DNA of 39,714 nucleotides from Rhodocyclaceae bacterium (lineage in GTDB: Bacteria; Pseudomonadota; Gammaproteobacteria; Burkholderiales; Rhodocyclaceae). This document shows, piece after piece, positions 28,345-36,762 of this stretch (within the stretch, counting starts at the first letter, position 1; each line of letters opens with the position of its first letter). The stretch is from the NCBI GenBank assembly GCA_018883385.1, contig VEQD01000002.1:43400-83113 (forward strand). Direction: 5' to 3'. The translations under genes and the position numbers were made by a program. A model generated the notes under the pieces. The model saw only the letters and a program-made list of their open reading frames with translations, was not told the DNA's origin and did no database searches.

Positions 28345-28361
28345 GGGAATCGCAGATTCCC
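28345..28361. repeat. Hairpin in odhA leader
   Basis: GGGAATC (28345-28351) and GATTCCC (28355-28361) form a seven-base perfect inverted repeat with centre GCA, 37 bases before the odhA ATG. No T-tract follows. In RNA it would be a stable tight hairpin in the leader; in DNA it could be an operator. Confidence 0.6.
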
Positions 28362-28398
28362 AAACACACATAACGATCAACCGAATACGGTGACCAAG

Positions 28399-31233
28399 AT
28401 GATGAAGGAACAATTCGAGAATTCTTACCTGTTCGGCGGTAACGCGCCGTTCGTGGAAGAGCTGTATGAAGCCTGGTTGGAAAACGCTGCGGATGTACCT
28501 GAGTCCTGGCAGCGTTATTTCGAAGATCTGGCGCGCCAGCCTGGCGCAGCCCCCCGCGATGTGGCGCATGCCCCGGTGATCGCGGCGTTTGAAGCCGCGG
28601 GCCGCAACGGGGGTTTCCGTCCGACGGCCTCGGCTTCGGGTGGTGACGTACAGAAGAACCTCGCCGTTGAAAACCTCATCAATGCCTATCGCTTTAACGG
28701 TCACGAGCGCGCTGAACTCGATCCGCTCAAGCGTGATCTGCGTCCGCCGGTGGCTGATCTGGATCCTAAGACTTATGGTCTGACCGATGCCGATATGTCG
28801 CGTAGCTTTGACACGGGTGACTTCAAAGTCGGCTCCGGTCAAACGGCGCCGCTCAATCAGATTATTGATGCCCTGAAGCAGACGTATTGCCATCATATCG
28901 GCGTTGAGTACATGTACATGACCTCGACGGTCGAAAAGAAGTGGCTTCAGGCGCGACTCGAGCCAAATCGTGGCCAGGCGGCTTATTCGGCAGAAGAGAA
29001 GAAGCGTTTCCTGGAGCGCCTCACCGCTGCTGAAACGCTCGAGCGTTATTTGCACACCCGTTATGTTGGCCAAAAGCGTTTCTCGCTGGAAGGTGGCGAA
29101 TCGCTGATCCTGTCGATGGATGAAATGATTCGTGTCGCAGGTGGTATGGGTGCCAAAGAGGTTGTCATTGGCATGGCACACCGCGGCCGTTTGAACGTTC
29201 TGGTCAACACACTCGGCAAAAAGCCTGCCATGCTTTTTGATGAATTCGAAGGCAAGAAAAAGGTCGATCTGGGTTCGGGTGACGTGAAGTACCACATGGG
29301 TTACTCGTCGGATGTCTCGACCCCCGGAGGCCCGGTGCACCTCACCCTGGCATTCAATCCGTCACACCTGGAAATCGTCAACCCCGTGGTCGAAGGTTCG
29401 GTGTTTGCGCGCCAGTTCCGCATTGGTGAAAACGGCAAGAACGAAATTATTCCGGTGCTGATCCATGGTGATGCGGCGGTGATTGGTCAGGGCTGTAATC
29501 AGGAGATGCTCAACTTCGCGCAGACCCGCGGCTACGGCACGGGTGGCACGATCCACATCGTGGTCAACAACCAGATCGGCTTTACCACGTCGGATCCACG
29601 CGACTATCGTTCGGGCTTTTACTGTACCGATATCTTCAAAATGTCCGACTCCCCGATTTTCCACGTTAATGGTGATGATGCCGAAGCTGTGGCACTGGTC
29701 ACACGCCTGGCGGTCGAGTACCGTCAGACCTTCAAGAAAGACGTCGTTATCGACATCTTCTGTTTCCGCAAGCTCGGCCACAACGAGCAGGATGAGCCCA
29801 TGGTCACCCAGCCGCTCATGTACAAGAAGGTACAAGCGCACCCGGGTACTCGCAAGCTGTATGCTGACCAACTGGTTGGGGCGGGGGTCATGCCGGCCGA
29901 AGGTCCGGACGAGATTATCAAGGATTTCCGTGCGGCGCTCGACAAGGGTGAGTTGCTATACAACCCGGTCATCTCAGACTACAAGCGTAAAAACGCCCAG
30001 GACTGGCGTCCTTTTACGAGCAAACAGTACATCGAAGTTTGCAACACCAAGGTACCTGCTAAAGAATTGAAGCGTCTTGGTCTCAAGCTGGCCGAAGTCC
30101 CGGAAGGTTTCGTGCCGCATTCACGTGTCAAGAAGATTCTCGAAGACCGAAAATCGATGGCCGAAGGCAAGCTACCGGTCGACTGGGGGATGGGTGAGAA
30201 TCTCGCTTACGCTACCCTACTGGCGGAAGGTTACGGGATTCGAATCTCGGGTGAAGACGTCGGTCGCGGTACCTTCTTCCATCGTCACGCCACCATTCAT
30301 GACCAGAATCGTGAAAGCTGGGATGCCGGTAGCTATCAGCCGCTGGCCCACCTGCAGAAAGATCAGGGACCGTTCCAGTGTTACGAATCGGTCCTGTCCG
30401 AAGAGTCGGTCTTGGCCTTCGAATACGGCTATGCCACGGCCGAGCCGAATCAGCTCGTGATCTGGGAAGCCCAGTTCGGCGACTTCGTCAACGGTGCCCA
30501 GGTCGTTGTCGACCAGTTCATCGCGTCCGGTGAAACCAAGTGGGGTCGTGGTTGCGGTCTGGTCATGTTGCTGCCGCACGGTTACGAAGGTCAGGGTCCC
30601 GAGCACTCGTCGGCGCGCCCTGAGCGCTTTATCCAACTTTGTGCCGAAATGAACATGGAAGTCTGTATGCCGTCAAACGCCAGCCAGATCTATCATGTGT
30701 TGCGTCGTCAGATGGTGCGCAAGCAGCGTAAGCCGCTGGTGATCTTTTCGCCGAAGTCACTGCTGCGTAATAAAGACGCCAGTTGCTCGCTGGATGATTT
30801 GGCCAAGGGTGAGTTCCAGCGTGTGATCGGTGAGATTGATGACCTGAATCCAGCCAAGGTCACCCGTGTCATTCTGTGCTCGGGCAAGGTGTACTACGAT
30901 CTGCTCAACGCCCGTCGTGAACGTAAGCTCGATCACATAGCGATCATCCGCATCGAACAGCTCTACCCGTTCCCGGAAGAGTCGTTTAAAGCAGAACTCG
31001 CGAAATTCCCGAAAGCCACCGAAATTGTCTGGGCTCAGGAAGAACCACGTAACCAGGGCTTCTGGTACTGGTTCGCATCCCGTCAGCACCTGGCCCGTTC
31101 GGTGGGTCCGAAGCAGCATCTGCTCCTCGTGTCACGTCCGGCAGCGGCATCGCCGGCCGTGGGCTATCTTGCCAAGCACAATGAGCAACACAAAACTTTG
31201 ATCGAGTCCGCGATGGGCAAGATTGAGTATTAA
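28399..31233 (+). CDS. odhA: 2-oxoglutarate dehydrogenase E1 component
   Basis: OdhA (SucA) is the thiamine diphosphate-dependent E1 that decarboxylates 2-oxoglutarate and passes the succinyl group to OdhB. The 944-residue product has the E1 N-terminal peptide SYLFGGNAPFVEELYEAW, which binds the E2 core, GMAHRGRLNVL, HVNGDDAEAV in the ThDP/Mg2+ region and the transketolase-like pyrimidine domain with GLVMLLPHGYEGQGPEHSS. ATG 28399 (or the adjacent ATG 28402) gives the normal N-terminus. A frame open back to 28282 would add 39 residues of non-family sequence over the promoter region and is rejected. Confidence 0.95.
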   Translation: MMKEQFENSYLFGGNAPFVEELYEAWLENAADVPESWQRYFEDLARQPGAAPRDVAHAPVIAAFEAAGRNGGFRPTASASGGDVQKNLAVENLINAYRFNGHERAELDPLKRDLRPPVADLDPKTYGLTDADMSRSFDTGDFKVGSGQTAPLNQIIDALKQTYCHHIGVEYMYMTSTVEKKWLQARLEPNRGQAAYSAEEKKRFLERLTAAETLERYLHTRYVGQKRFSLEGGESLILSMDEMIRVAGGMGAKEVVIGMAHRGRLNVLVNTLGKKPAMLFDEFEGKKKVDLGSGDVKYHMGYSSDVSTPGGPVHLTLAFNPSHLEIVNPVVEGSVFARQFRIGENGKNEIIPVLIHGDAAVIGQGCNQEMLNFAQTRGYGTGGTIHIVVNNQIGFTTSDPRDYRSGFYCTDIFKMSDSPIFHVNGDDAEAVALVTRLAVEYRQTFKKDVVIDIFCFRKLGHNEQDEPMVTQPLMYKKVQAHPGTRKLYADQLVGAGVMPAEGPDEIIKDFRAALDKGELLYNPVISDYKRKNAQDWRPFTSKQYIEVCNTKVPAKELKRLGLKLAEVPEGFVPHSRVKKILEDRKSMAEGKLPVDWGMGENLAYATLLAEGYGIRISGEDVGRGTFFHRHATIHDQNRESWDAGSYQPLAHLQKDQGPFQCYESVLSEESVLAFEYGYATAEPNQLVIWEAQFGDFVNGAQVVVDQFIASGETKWGRGCGLVMLLPHGYEGQGPEHSSARPERFIQLCAEMNMEVCMPSNASQIYHVLRRQMVRKQRKPLVIFSPKSLLRNKDASCSLDDLAKGEFQRVIGEIDDLNPAKVTRVILCSGKVYYDLLNARRERKLDHIAIIRIEQLYPFPEESFKAELAKFPKATEIVWAQEEPRNQGFWYWFASRQHLARSVGPKQHLLLVSRPAAASPAVGYLAKHNEQHKTLIESAMGKIEY

Positions 31234-31261
31234 AAAACCATAAGAGTCCGTGGAGAGAACA

Positions 31262-32464
31262 ATGGCAATTATTGACGTCAAAGTCCCGCAACTGTCTGAA
31301 TCGGTCGCCGAGGCCACCCTGGTGTCCTGGCACAAGAAGGAAGGCGAAGCCGTTTCCCGCGATGAGAACCTCATCGATATCGAAACCGACAAGGTCGTGC
31401 TGGAATTGCCCGCCCCGGATGGCGGTGTGATCGTCAAGCTGATCAAGGGCGACGGTGATACCGTGGTCTCGGGTGAAGTCATTGCCCAGATTGATACGGC
31501 GGCGACTGCAGCGGCATCTGCACCCGCAGCTGCTGCCCCGGCACCGGCCGCAGCCGCACCTGCGCCGGCCGCCGCGCCCGCTGCCGCACCGGCTGCGGCC
31601 GCTGGTACCGCCAGCCCGGCTGCCCGCAAGATTCTGGAAGAGAAGGGTGTTGCCGCAGGTGACGTTGCCGGTTCCGGTCGTGGTGGTCGGGTGACCAAAG
31701 AGGATGCCGTTGCCGCACAGCCGAAGGCAGCCGCTGCAGCTGCGGCCCCGGTTGCCCTGGGCGATCGTGCTGAACAGCGCGTCCCGATGTCACGTCTGCG
31801 TGCCCGTATCGCCGAGCGTCTGCTTCAGTCGAAGAACGAAAACGCCATTCTGACGACGTTCAACGAAGTCAACATGGGCCCGGTGATGGCGCTGCGTAAG
31901 CAGTACGCCGAGAAATTTGAAAAGCAACATGGCGTTCGCCTGGGCTTCATGGGTTTCTTCGTTAAAGCCGCGTGCGCTGCTCTGCAGAAGTTCCCGATCC
32001 TCAATGCCTCGGTCGATGGCAATGACATCGTTTACCATGGCTACATCGACATTGGTATCGCGGTCGGTTCACCGCGTGGCCTGGTCGTGCCGATCATCCG
32101 CAACGCCGATCAGCTGAGCATTGCTGAAATCGAAATGAAGATCGCCGAATTTGGTGCCAAGGCTAAAGACGGCAAGCTGTCGATGGAAGAACTGTCGGGC
32201 GGTACCTTCTCGATCTCTAACGGGGGTGTGTTCGGTTCGATGCTGTCGACGCCGATCATCAATCCGCCGCAGTCGGCCATCCTCGGTATCCATGCCACTA
32301 AGGATCGCGCGATGGTTGAAAATGGTCAGGTCGTGATTCGTCCAATCAACTACCTTGCCATGTCGTATGATCACCGCATCATCGACGGCCGCGAAGCTGT
32401 GCTGGGTCTGGTCACGATGAAGGAAGCGCTGGAAGATCCGGCTCGCCTCCTGCTCGGCGTCTAA
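31262..32464 (+). CDS. odhB: Dihydrolipoamide succinyltransferase, E2 of 2-oxoglutarate dehydrogenase
   Basis: OdhB (SucB) transfers succinyl from lipoamide to CoA and forms the core of the complex. The 400-residue product has one lipoyl domain with Lys44 in ETDKVVLEL, an Ala/Pro linker at about 80-117 made of short repeats, an E1/E3-binding domain at about 118-155 and the catalytic domain ending [13 protein letters not shown] with His371 and Asp375. GGAGAG at 31252-31257 serves ATG 31262. A frame-linked GTG at 31250 is rejected. lpd follows after 14 bases. Confidence 0.96.
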   Translation: MAIIDVKVPQLSESVAEATLVSWHKKEGEAVSRDENLIDIETDKVVLELPAPDGGVIVKLIKGDGDTVVSGEVIAQIDTAATAAASAPAAAAPAPAAAAPAPAAAPAAAPAAAAGTASPAARKILEEKGVAAGDVAGSGRGGRVTKEDAVAAQPKAAAAAAAPVALGDRAEQRVPMSRLRARIAERLLQSKNENAILTTFNEVNMGPVMALRKQYAEKFEKQHGVRLGFMGFFVKAACAALQKFPILNASVDGNDIVYHGYIDIGIAVGSPRGLVVPIIRNADQLSIAEIEMKIAEFGAKAKDGKLSMEELSGGTFSISNGGVFGSMLSTPIINPPQSAILGIHATKDRAMVENGQVVIRPINYLAMSYDHRIIDGREAVLGLVTMKEALEDPARLLLGV

Positions 32465-32478
32465 GAAAGGAAGTCACG

Positions 32479-33903
32479 ATGTCACAGCAATTCGACGTAC
32501 TCGTGATTGGCGGCGGTCCTGGCGGCTACGTGGCTGCCATCCGCGCCGCGCAGCTCGGCTTCAAGGTGGCCTGCTGCGAATCCAACCCCTATGCTGACCC
32601 GAAGGGCCAGCCCCGTCTGGGCGGCACCTGCCTGAACGTCGGGTGTATCCCGTCGAAGGCCTTGTTGCATACCTCGCATATGTTCGAGGAAGCCGGTCAC
32701 GCATTTGCCGAGCAGGGTATTAACGTAAGCGCACCCAAGATCGACGTTGCCAAAATGCTCGATCGTAAGGCCAACATCGTGACGCAGCTGACGCAAGGTA
32801 TTGCTGGCCTGTTCAAGAAAAACAAGGTCACGTTCCTGGCTGGTCACGGTACCTTTGTGGGACAGGGCGGTAATGGCTGGCAGGTCAATGTTGGTAAGGA
32901 GACGGTGGAGGCCAAGCAGGTCATTATCGCCACTGGCTCAACAGCTCGCCATCTGCCAGGAGTTGCTGTCGACAACGAGATCGTTTGCGACAACATCGGC
33001 GCCCTGGAAATCGGCGCTGTGCCTAAAAAGCTGGCGGTCATTGGCGCCGGCGTTATCGGCCTCGAGATGGGCAGCGTTTGGCGCCGTCTGGGTGCCGAGG
33101 TGACCGTTCTTGAAGCCATGCCGGATTTCCTGGCAGCGTGCGATCAGGATGTTGCCAAGGAAGCCCAGAAGATCTTTACGAAGCAAGGCCTGGCCTTTAA
33201 CTTCGGTGTCAAGATCGGCGATATCAAGGCCACCAAGAAGGGTGTCACGATCAACTACACCGACAAGGAAGGCAAGGCCCAGAAGCTCGAAGCCGACCGT
33301 CTGGTCGTGTCGATCGGCCGTATCCCCAACACCGATGGTCTGGGTGCTGACAAGGTGGGCCTCAAGCTCAACGAGCGTGGCATGATCGAAGTCGATGGCC
33401 ACTGCAAAACCAACCTGCCGGGCGTCTGGGCGATTGGTGACGTTGTTCGTGGCCCGATGCTGGCGCATAAGGCCATGGAGGAGGGCGTTGCCGTCGCCGA
33501 ACTCATGGCGGGTCAAGCCGGTCACATCAACTTTGATTTCATCCCCTGGGTCATCTACACCGATCCAGAAATCGCTTGGGTTGGTAAGACCGAGCAACAG
33601 CTCAAGGCCGAAGGCGTTGCCTACAAGGCGGGCAAGATCCCGTTCCTGGCCAACGGCCGGGCACTGGGTGCCGGTAACGCTCAGGGCTTCGTCAAGATGC
33701 TGGCTGACGCCAAGACCGATCGTATCCTCGGCGTGCACATCATCGGCCCGAATGCTTCGGAGCTGATCGGTGAGTGCGTGGTGGCGATGGAGTTTGGTGC
33801 GGCAAGTGAAGACCTGGCACGCATCTGTCACGCGCATCCGACCTTGTCGGAAGTCGTGCACGAGGCGGCGTTGGCCTGCGATAAACGCCCGCTGCACTTC
33901 TAA
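32479..33903 (+). CDS. lpd: Dihydrolipoamide dehydrogenase (E3)
   Basis: Lpd reoxidises dihydrolipoamide of the 2-oxo acid dehydrogenase complexes with FAD and NAD. The 474-residue product has FAD-binding [12 protein letters not shown] at 9-20, the redox disulfide GGTCLNVGC with Cys51 and Cys56, the NAD-binding [13 protein letters not shown] and the C-terminal catalytic [18 protein letters not shown] lies before ATG 32479. It is the third gene of odhA-odhB-lpd, so its main partner is the 2-oxoglutarate complex, though it may also serve pyruvate dehydrogenase. Confidence 0.96.
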   Translation: MSQQFDVLVIGGGPGGYVAAIRAAQLGFKVACCESNPYADPKGQPRLGGTCLNVGCIPSKALLHTSHMFEEAGHAFAEQGINVSAPKIDVAKMLDRKANIVTQLTQGIAGLFKKNKVTFLAGHGTFVGQGGNGWQVNVGKETVEAKQVIIATGSTARHLPGVAVDNEIVCDNIGALEIGAVPKKLAVIGAGVIGLEMGSVWRRLGAEVTVLEAMPDFLAACDQDVAKEAQKIFTKQGLAFNFGVKIGDIKATKKGVTINYTDKEGKAQKLEADRLVVSIGRIPNTDGLGADKVGLKLNERGMIEVDGHCKTNLPGVWAIGDVVRGPMLAHKAMEEGVAVAELMAGQAGHINFDFIPWVIYTDPEIAWVGKTEQQLKAEGVAYKAGKIPFLANGRALGAGNAQGFVKMLADAKTDRILGVHIIGPNASELIGECVVAMEFGAASEDLARICHAHPTLSEVVHEAALACDKRPLHF

Positions 33904-33919
33904 GCGATACAGCATCAAC

Positions 33920-33950
33920 AAAAAAACGGAACCCGCGGGTTCCGTTTTTT
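33920..33950. terminator. Bidirectional intrinsic terminator between lpd and corA
   Basis: A perfect 30-base palindrome (33921-33935 and 33936-33950) with GC-rich core ACGGAACCCG/CGGGTTCCGT and A6/T6 ends, so T-tracts exist on both strands. It lies 17 bases after lpd and 18 bases before the corA stop codon and serves both convergent genes. Confidence 0.93.
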
Positions 33951-33968
33951 GTTTTGAGGTCGCTAGCC

Positions 33969-34934
33969 TTATTTCTTGAGCCAGCCCTTCTTGTTGAAAT
34001 ACCAGAAGGGAATAGCGACCGAAATCGCCATCAGTGTCAGTGAGAACGGATACCCATATTCCCAATCGACTTCCGGCAGGTATCGGAAGTTCATGCCGTA
34101 GATGCTTGCGATCAGTGTCGGCGGTAGCATGGCGACCGAAGCCACCGAGAAGATCTTGATGATCCGGTTCTGGTTGATGTTGATAAAACCGACCGTCGCA
34201 TCCATCAGGAAGTTCAGCTTGTCAAAGACGAAGCCCGTGTGGCCATCGAGCGAATCAATATCGCGCAGGATCTGGCGGCCTTCGTCGTTCTGTTGTTCGT
34301 TCAACAATTTCACGCGCATCAGGAACGACACAGCACGACGGGTGTCCATCAGATTACGGCGGATACGACCATTGAGATCTTCTTCGACAGCGATGCCCGA
34401 GAGCACAATCCCGGCGGCATCATCGGACATCTCGCTGCCCAGCACCTGTTTGCTGAATTTGTCGAGGCGATCATAAATACCTTCGATGATGTCGGCCGAG
34501 TACTCGACATCGATGTCGAGGAGTTGCAGGAGCACGTCCTTTTCATCGCGCACATAGTACGGCTGACGACGGGCGCGTAGGCGCAGCAAGCGGAATTGGG
34601 CCAGTTCGTCACGGCGCAGGCTAAACAACATCCCGCCCTTGAGAATAAAGGCCACCCGCATGGTGTCACTGTCTTCGTCAGTATGCTGGAAGAAGTCGGA
34701 ACGGATATGCAACTCGCCATTCTCTTCTTCAAAGAAGCGGGCCGAGGCTTCGAGATCGTCCACTTCATCTTCTTCGGGCAGAACGATCGAAAACTGGTTT
34801 TTTGCCCACTCACGTTCCTCCTCAGTCGGGGACTCGAAGTCGACCCAGACAGGATGACAGTGCTGCAGATCTTCCAGGGACTCGATCGTCACCTGCTGCA
34901 AGCGGCCGTGGTTAAGCTCAAAAGCGGTAATCAT
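33969..34934 (-). CDS. corA: CorA family magnesium/cobalt transporter
   Basis: CorA forms a pentameric channel for Mg2+ and other divalent ions in the inner membrane. The 321-residue product has a large cytoplasmic domain and two C-terminal helices; the first ends with the pore signature YGMN (here IYGMNF), and the last residues KKGWLKK form the basic tail. ATG 34934 gives MITAFELNHGRL, the family N-terminus. The frame is open upstream to 34970, but that stretch contains the promoter. No ribosome site is seen, and the -10 box lies seven bases before ATG, so the mRNA may be leaderless. Confidence 0.93.
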   Translation of the reverse strand: MITAFELNHGRLQQVTIESLEDLQHCHPVWVDFESPTEEEREWAKNQFSIVLPEEDEVDDLEASARFFEEENGELHIRSDFFQHTDEDSDTMRVAFILKGGMLFSLRRDELAQFRLLRLRARRQPYYVRDEKDVLLQLLDIDVEYSADIIEGIYDRLDKFSKQVLGSEMSDDAAGIVLSGIAVEEDLNGRIRRNLMDTRRAVSFLMRVKLLNEQQNDEGRQILRDIDSLDGHTGFVFDKLNFLMDATVGFININQNRIIKIFSVASVAMLPPTLIASIYGMNFRYLPEVDWEYGYPFSLTLMAISVAIPFWYFNKKGWLKK

Positions 34935-34941
34935 GGCGCGC

Positions 34942-34970
34942 ACTATACCCAAGGCTGCCGCATCGGACAA
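34942..34970 (-). promoter_or_regulatory. Promoter of corA, possibly giving leaderless mRNA
   Basis: On the minus strand TTGTCC (34970-34965) and TATAGT (34947-34942) are separated by exactly 17 bases. Only seven bases lie between TATAGT and the corA ATG at 34934, so transcription would start at or next to the start codon. Confidence 0.65.
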
Positions 34971-35024
34971 GTAAAATCGGCAATCAGATCAGGGAGATGC
35001 CTAAGGTTTTGTCGTAGGCAGCAG

Positions 35025-36161
35025 CTAATCCGCCTGGAGATCCGGGGCATTCTTCAAATTCGGAATTAATGGCTTTCCGGCAGCTTTTTTGGCCTTGATT
35101 TCCTTGACCGTTTCTTCGAGTGCCACGAATCGCTCGGGAGTTGCCGGATGCGTCGCGGTATGGCTGCTCTGAATGGCCGCCGGCGACAGGGTTGCCATCC
35201 GGCGCCAGAACTGCGGGGCGTTGTCGATATCACCGCCCGCCTGAGCCATGATGTACAGACCTACATAGTCGGCCTCGGCTTCAAATCCCTGCGAGAAAGC
35301 GTTGCCTCCGAGACTGCCAAAGAGTCCCTGGGTGGGTACCTTGAGGAGCAGCTGTGTTGCGATGTCGAGAATCGTGCCCAGCGTGTAATTCGTCATTTTG
35401 GCGCGCATATGACCCATGCTGTTGTGGGCGATCTCGTGCGAGATCACCAGTCCCAACTCGGTATCGCTGGCCGCAAAGCGCATCATGCCCCGCTGAACCA
35501 CGACTTGGTTGCCATCGGCATAGGCGTTGACTTCATCCCCGTGGCCCAGCACCACCGGATAACTACAGGCGCGATCTGGTGTGATCAGCAAACTCTGTGA
35601 CTGGATCGTGTTTTTTACCGAGCGCTGGATGTCGACGCGAAACGGTTTTCCGTTGGTGGACTGTTGCTTGATCTGGTTGAGTGTTTGCTTGACTGCTTCG
35701 CTTCCGTCACCGGAGCTTCGCCAGCTGCCGATTTGAGTGACCGTATCGCCGGCACGAACGCCCGCCTGGTCAGCCGCCGAACCGGGAACCACGTAGATCA
35801 CCTGCACCGCATCGCTCAGCTTGTAAACACTTTCGGCACTCTCCTTAAATTGCTCTGTCAGCAGCGTACTGCTATTGGCCAACGCCATGCCGGTCGTGTA
35901 CCGGATATCATCGCCGCACAAATCAGACCCGCGCGTCAGCAGCGGATAGCTGACCCGTAACAAGCGTTGCTGGTCTTCTAGGTAGGCCTGCAGGGCGATT
36001 TGCCGTTGTTTACGTGCTTCGGCCTCGGCGGCACCCTCCGACACCCGAACGCGTTGCGTCGTAGGGGCGCAAGCAGTAAGCGCGACGCAAGCAACAACGC
36101 CCGCCACCAACCATTGGCTGATGCGGGCGCTGGCGGTGAGCAGGGAAGCGTTAAGTTTCAG
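35025..36161 (-). CDS. M48 family metallopeptidase with PDZ domain, lipoprotein (non-ATG start)
   Basis: The product, about 378 residues, begins with a signal segment and lipobox LTAC (Cys31 counted from the CTG at 36161), so it is predicted to be a membrane-anchored lipoprotein facing the periplasm. A PDZ domain (VVPGSAADQAGVRAGDTVTQIG) precedes the M48 peptidase domain with HEIAH zinc motif and the FEAEADYVG third ligand. It may degrade misfolded envelope proteins; the substrate is unknown. No ATG, GTG or TTG gives a full signal peptide with positive N-region. CTG 36161, one base after the dps stop and seven bases after GGAG, is the best start; TTG 36110 is the alternative. Confidence 0.85.
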   Translation of the reverse strand: MKLNASLLTASARISQWLVAGVVACVALTACAPTTQRVRVSEGAAEAEARKQRQIALQAYLEDQQRLLRVSYPLLTRGSDLCGDDIRYTTGMALANSSTLLTEQFKESAESVYKLSDAVQVIYVVPGSAADQAGVRAGDTVTQIGSWRSSGDGSEAVKQTLNQIKQQSTNGKPFRVDIQRSVKNTIQSQSLLITPDRACSYPVVLGHGDEVNAYADGNQVVVQRGMMRFAASDTELGLVISHEIAHNSMGHMRAKMTNYTLGTILDIATQLLLKVPTQGLFGSLGGNAFSQGFEAEADYVGLYIMAQAGGDIDNAPQFWRRMATLSPAAIQSSHTATHPATPERFVALEETVKEIKAKKAAGKPLIPNLKNAPDLQAD

Positions 36162-36162
36162 A

Positions 36163-36633
36163 TTACTGCTCCAGCAGACTGCGCAGCATCCAAGCAGTTT
36201 TTTCGTGGATCTGGATACGCTGAGTGAGCAAGTCGGCCGTTGCCTCGTCACCGGCTTTGTCAGCGGGGCCGAATAGGGCACGCGCGGTACGCGCCGTGGC
36301 CTCGTGGCCGATGACCAATTCTTTGATCATATCGACGGCCTTGGGTACCCCCTTCGATTCCTTAATGACGGTGAGCTTGGCCAATTCGGCGTACGTGCCC
36401 GGGGCTGGAAAGCCCAGCGCACGAATACGTTCGGCAATGGCGTCAGACGCCAGCCACAGTTCGTTGTACTGGGTTTCAAACATCAGATGTAGGGTCTGGA
36501 ACATGGGCCCGGTGACATTCCAGTGAAAATTGTGGGTTTTTAGATACAGGGAGAAGTTATCTGCAGCCAGCTTGCTGAGGCCGGCAGCAATTGCCTTGCG
36601 GTCTTTTTCAGGGATGCCGATATCGATTTTCAT
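36163..36633 (-). CDS. dps: Dps family DNA-binding ferritin-like protein
   Basis: Dps forms a 12-subunit shell that oxidises and stores iron and protects DNA in starvation or peroxide stress. The 156-residue four-helix product has [12 protein letters not shown] (His34, His37), then His49, Glu53 and Asp64-x3-Glu68 in DAIAERIR, the pattern of the inter-subunit ferroxidase site. Glu53 stands where E. coli Dps has Asp. GGAGTGAG precedes ATG 36633. No long Lys-rich N-terminal tail is present, so DNA binding may be weak. The M48 gene follows directly. Confidence 0.92.
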   Translation of the reverse strand: MKIDIGIPEKDRKAIAAGLSKLAADNFSLYLKTHNFHWNVTGPMFQTLHLMFETQYNELWLASDAIAERIRALGFPAPGTYAELAKLTVIKESKGVPKAVDMIKELVIGHEATARTARALFGPADKAGDEATADLLTQRIQIHEKTAWMLRSLLEQ

Positions 36634-36672
36634 GATCTCACTCCATTAAGGGCGGGGTTGCCGCACACGGCT

Positions 36673-36701
36673 ATTATGCGCCAAAAAAAGATGTCCCTAA
36701 A
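36673..36701 (-). promoter_or_regulatory. Possible dps promoter
   Basis: On the minus strand CATAAT (36678-36673) is a fair -10 box, with TTTAGG (36701-36696) 17 bases upstream. Transcription would start near 36666, giving about 32 bases of leader with GGAGTGAG. The -35 box is poor, which would fit an activator or stationary-phase sigma factor, but this is inference. Confidence 0.35.
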
Positions 36702-36762
36702 CCCGGCGCTAACCGGGGCGGGATAGACGCCAAATGGGACTTTGCACGATAAAATACAAGCT

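Noticed and set aside
28282-28398. N-terminal extension of odhA from ATG 28282
   Set aside because: The added residues are Cys-rich non-family sequence over the promoter and hairpins; ATG 28399 gives the conserved E1 N-terminus.
31500-31615. Ala/Pro-rich repeat coding stretch in odhB considered as a tandem DNA repeat
   Set aside because: It is the usual flexible linker between the lipoyl and binding domains of E2 proteins.
32938-34065. Minus-strand open frame opposite lpd, running from the corA side
   Set aside because: It reads through the bidirectional terminator and is antisense to lpd; no family resemblance.
34935-34970. Twelve-residue upstream extension of corA
   Set aside because: It would place the near-consensus corA promoter inside the coding region, and the family N-terminus begins at 34934.
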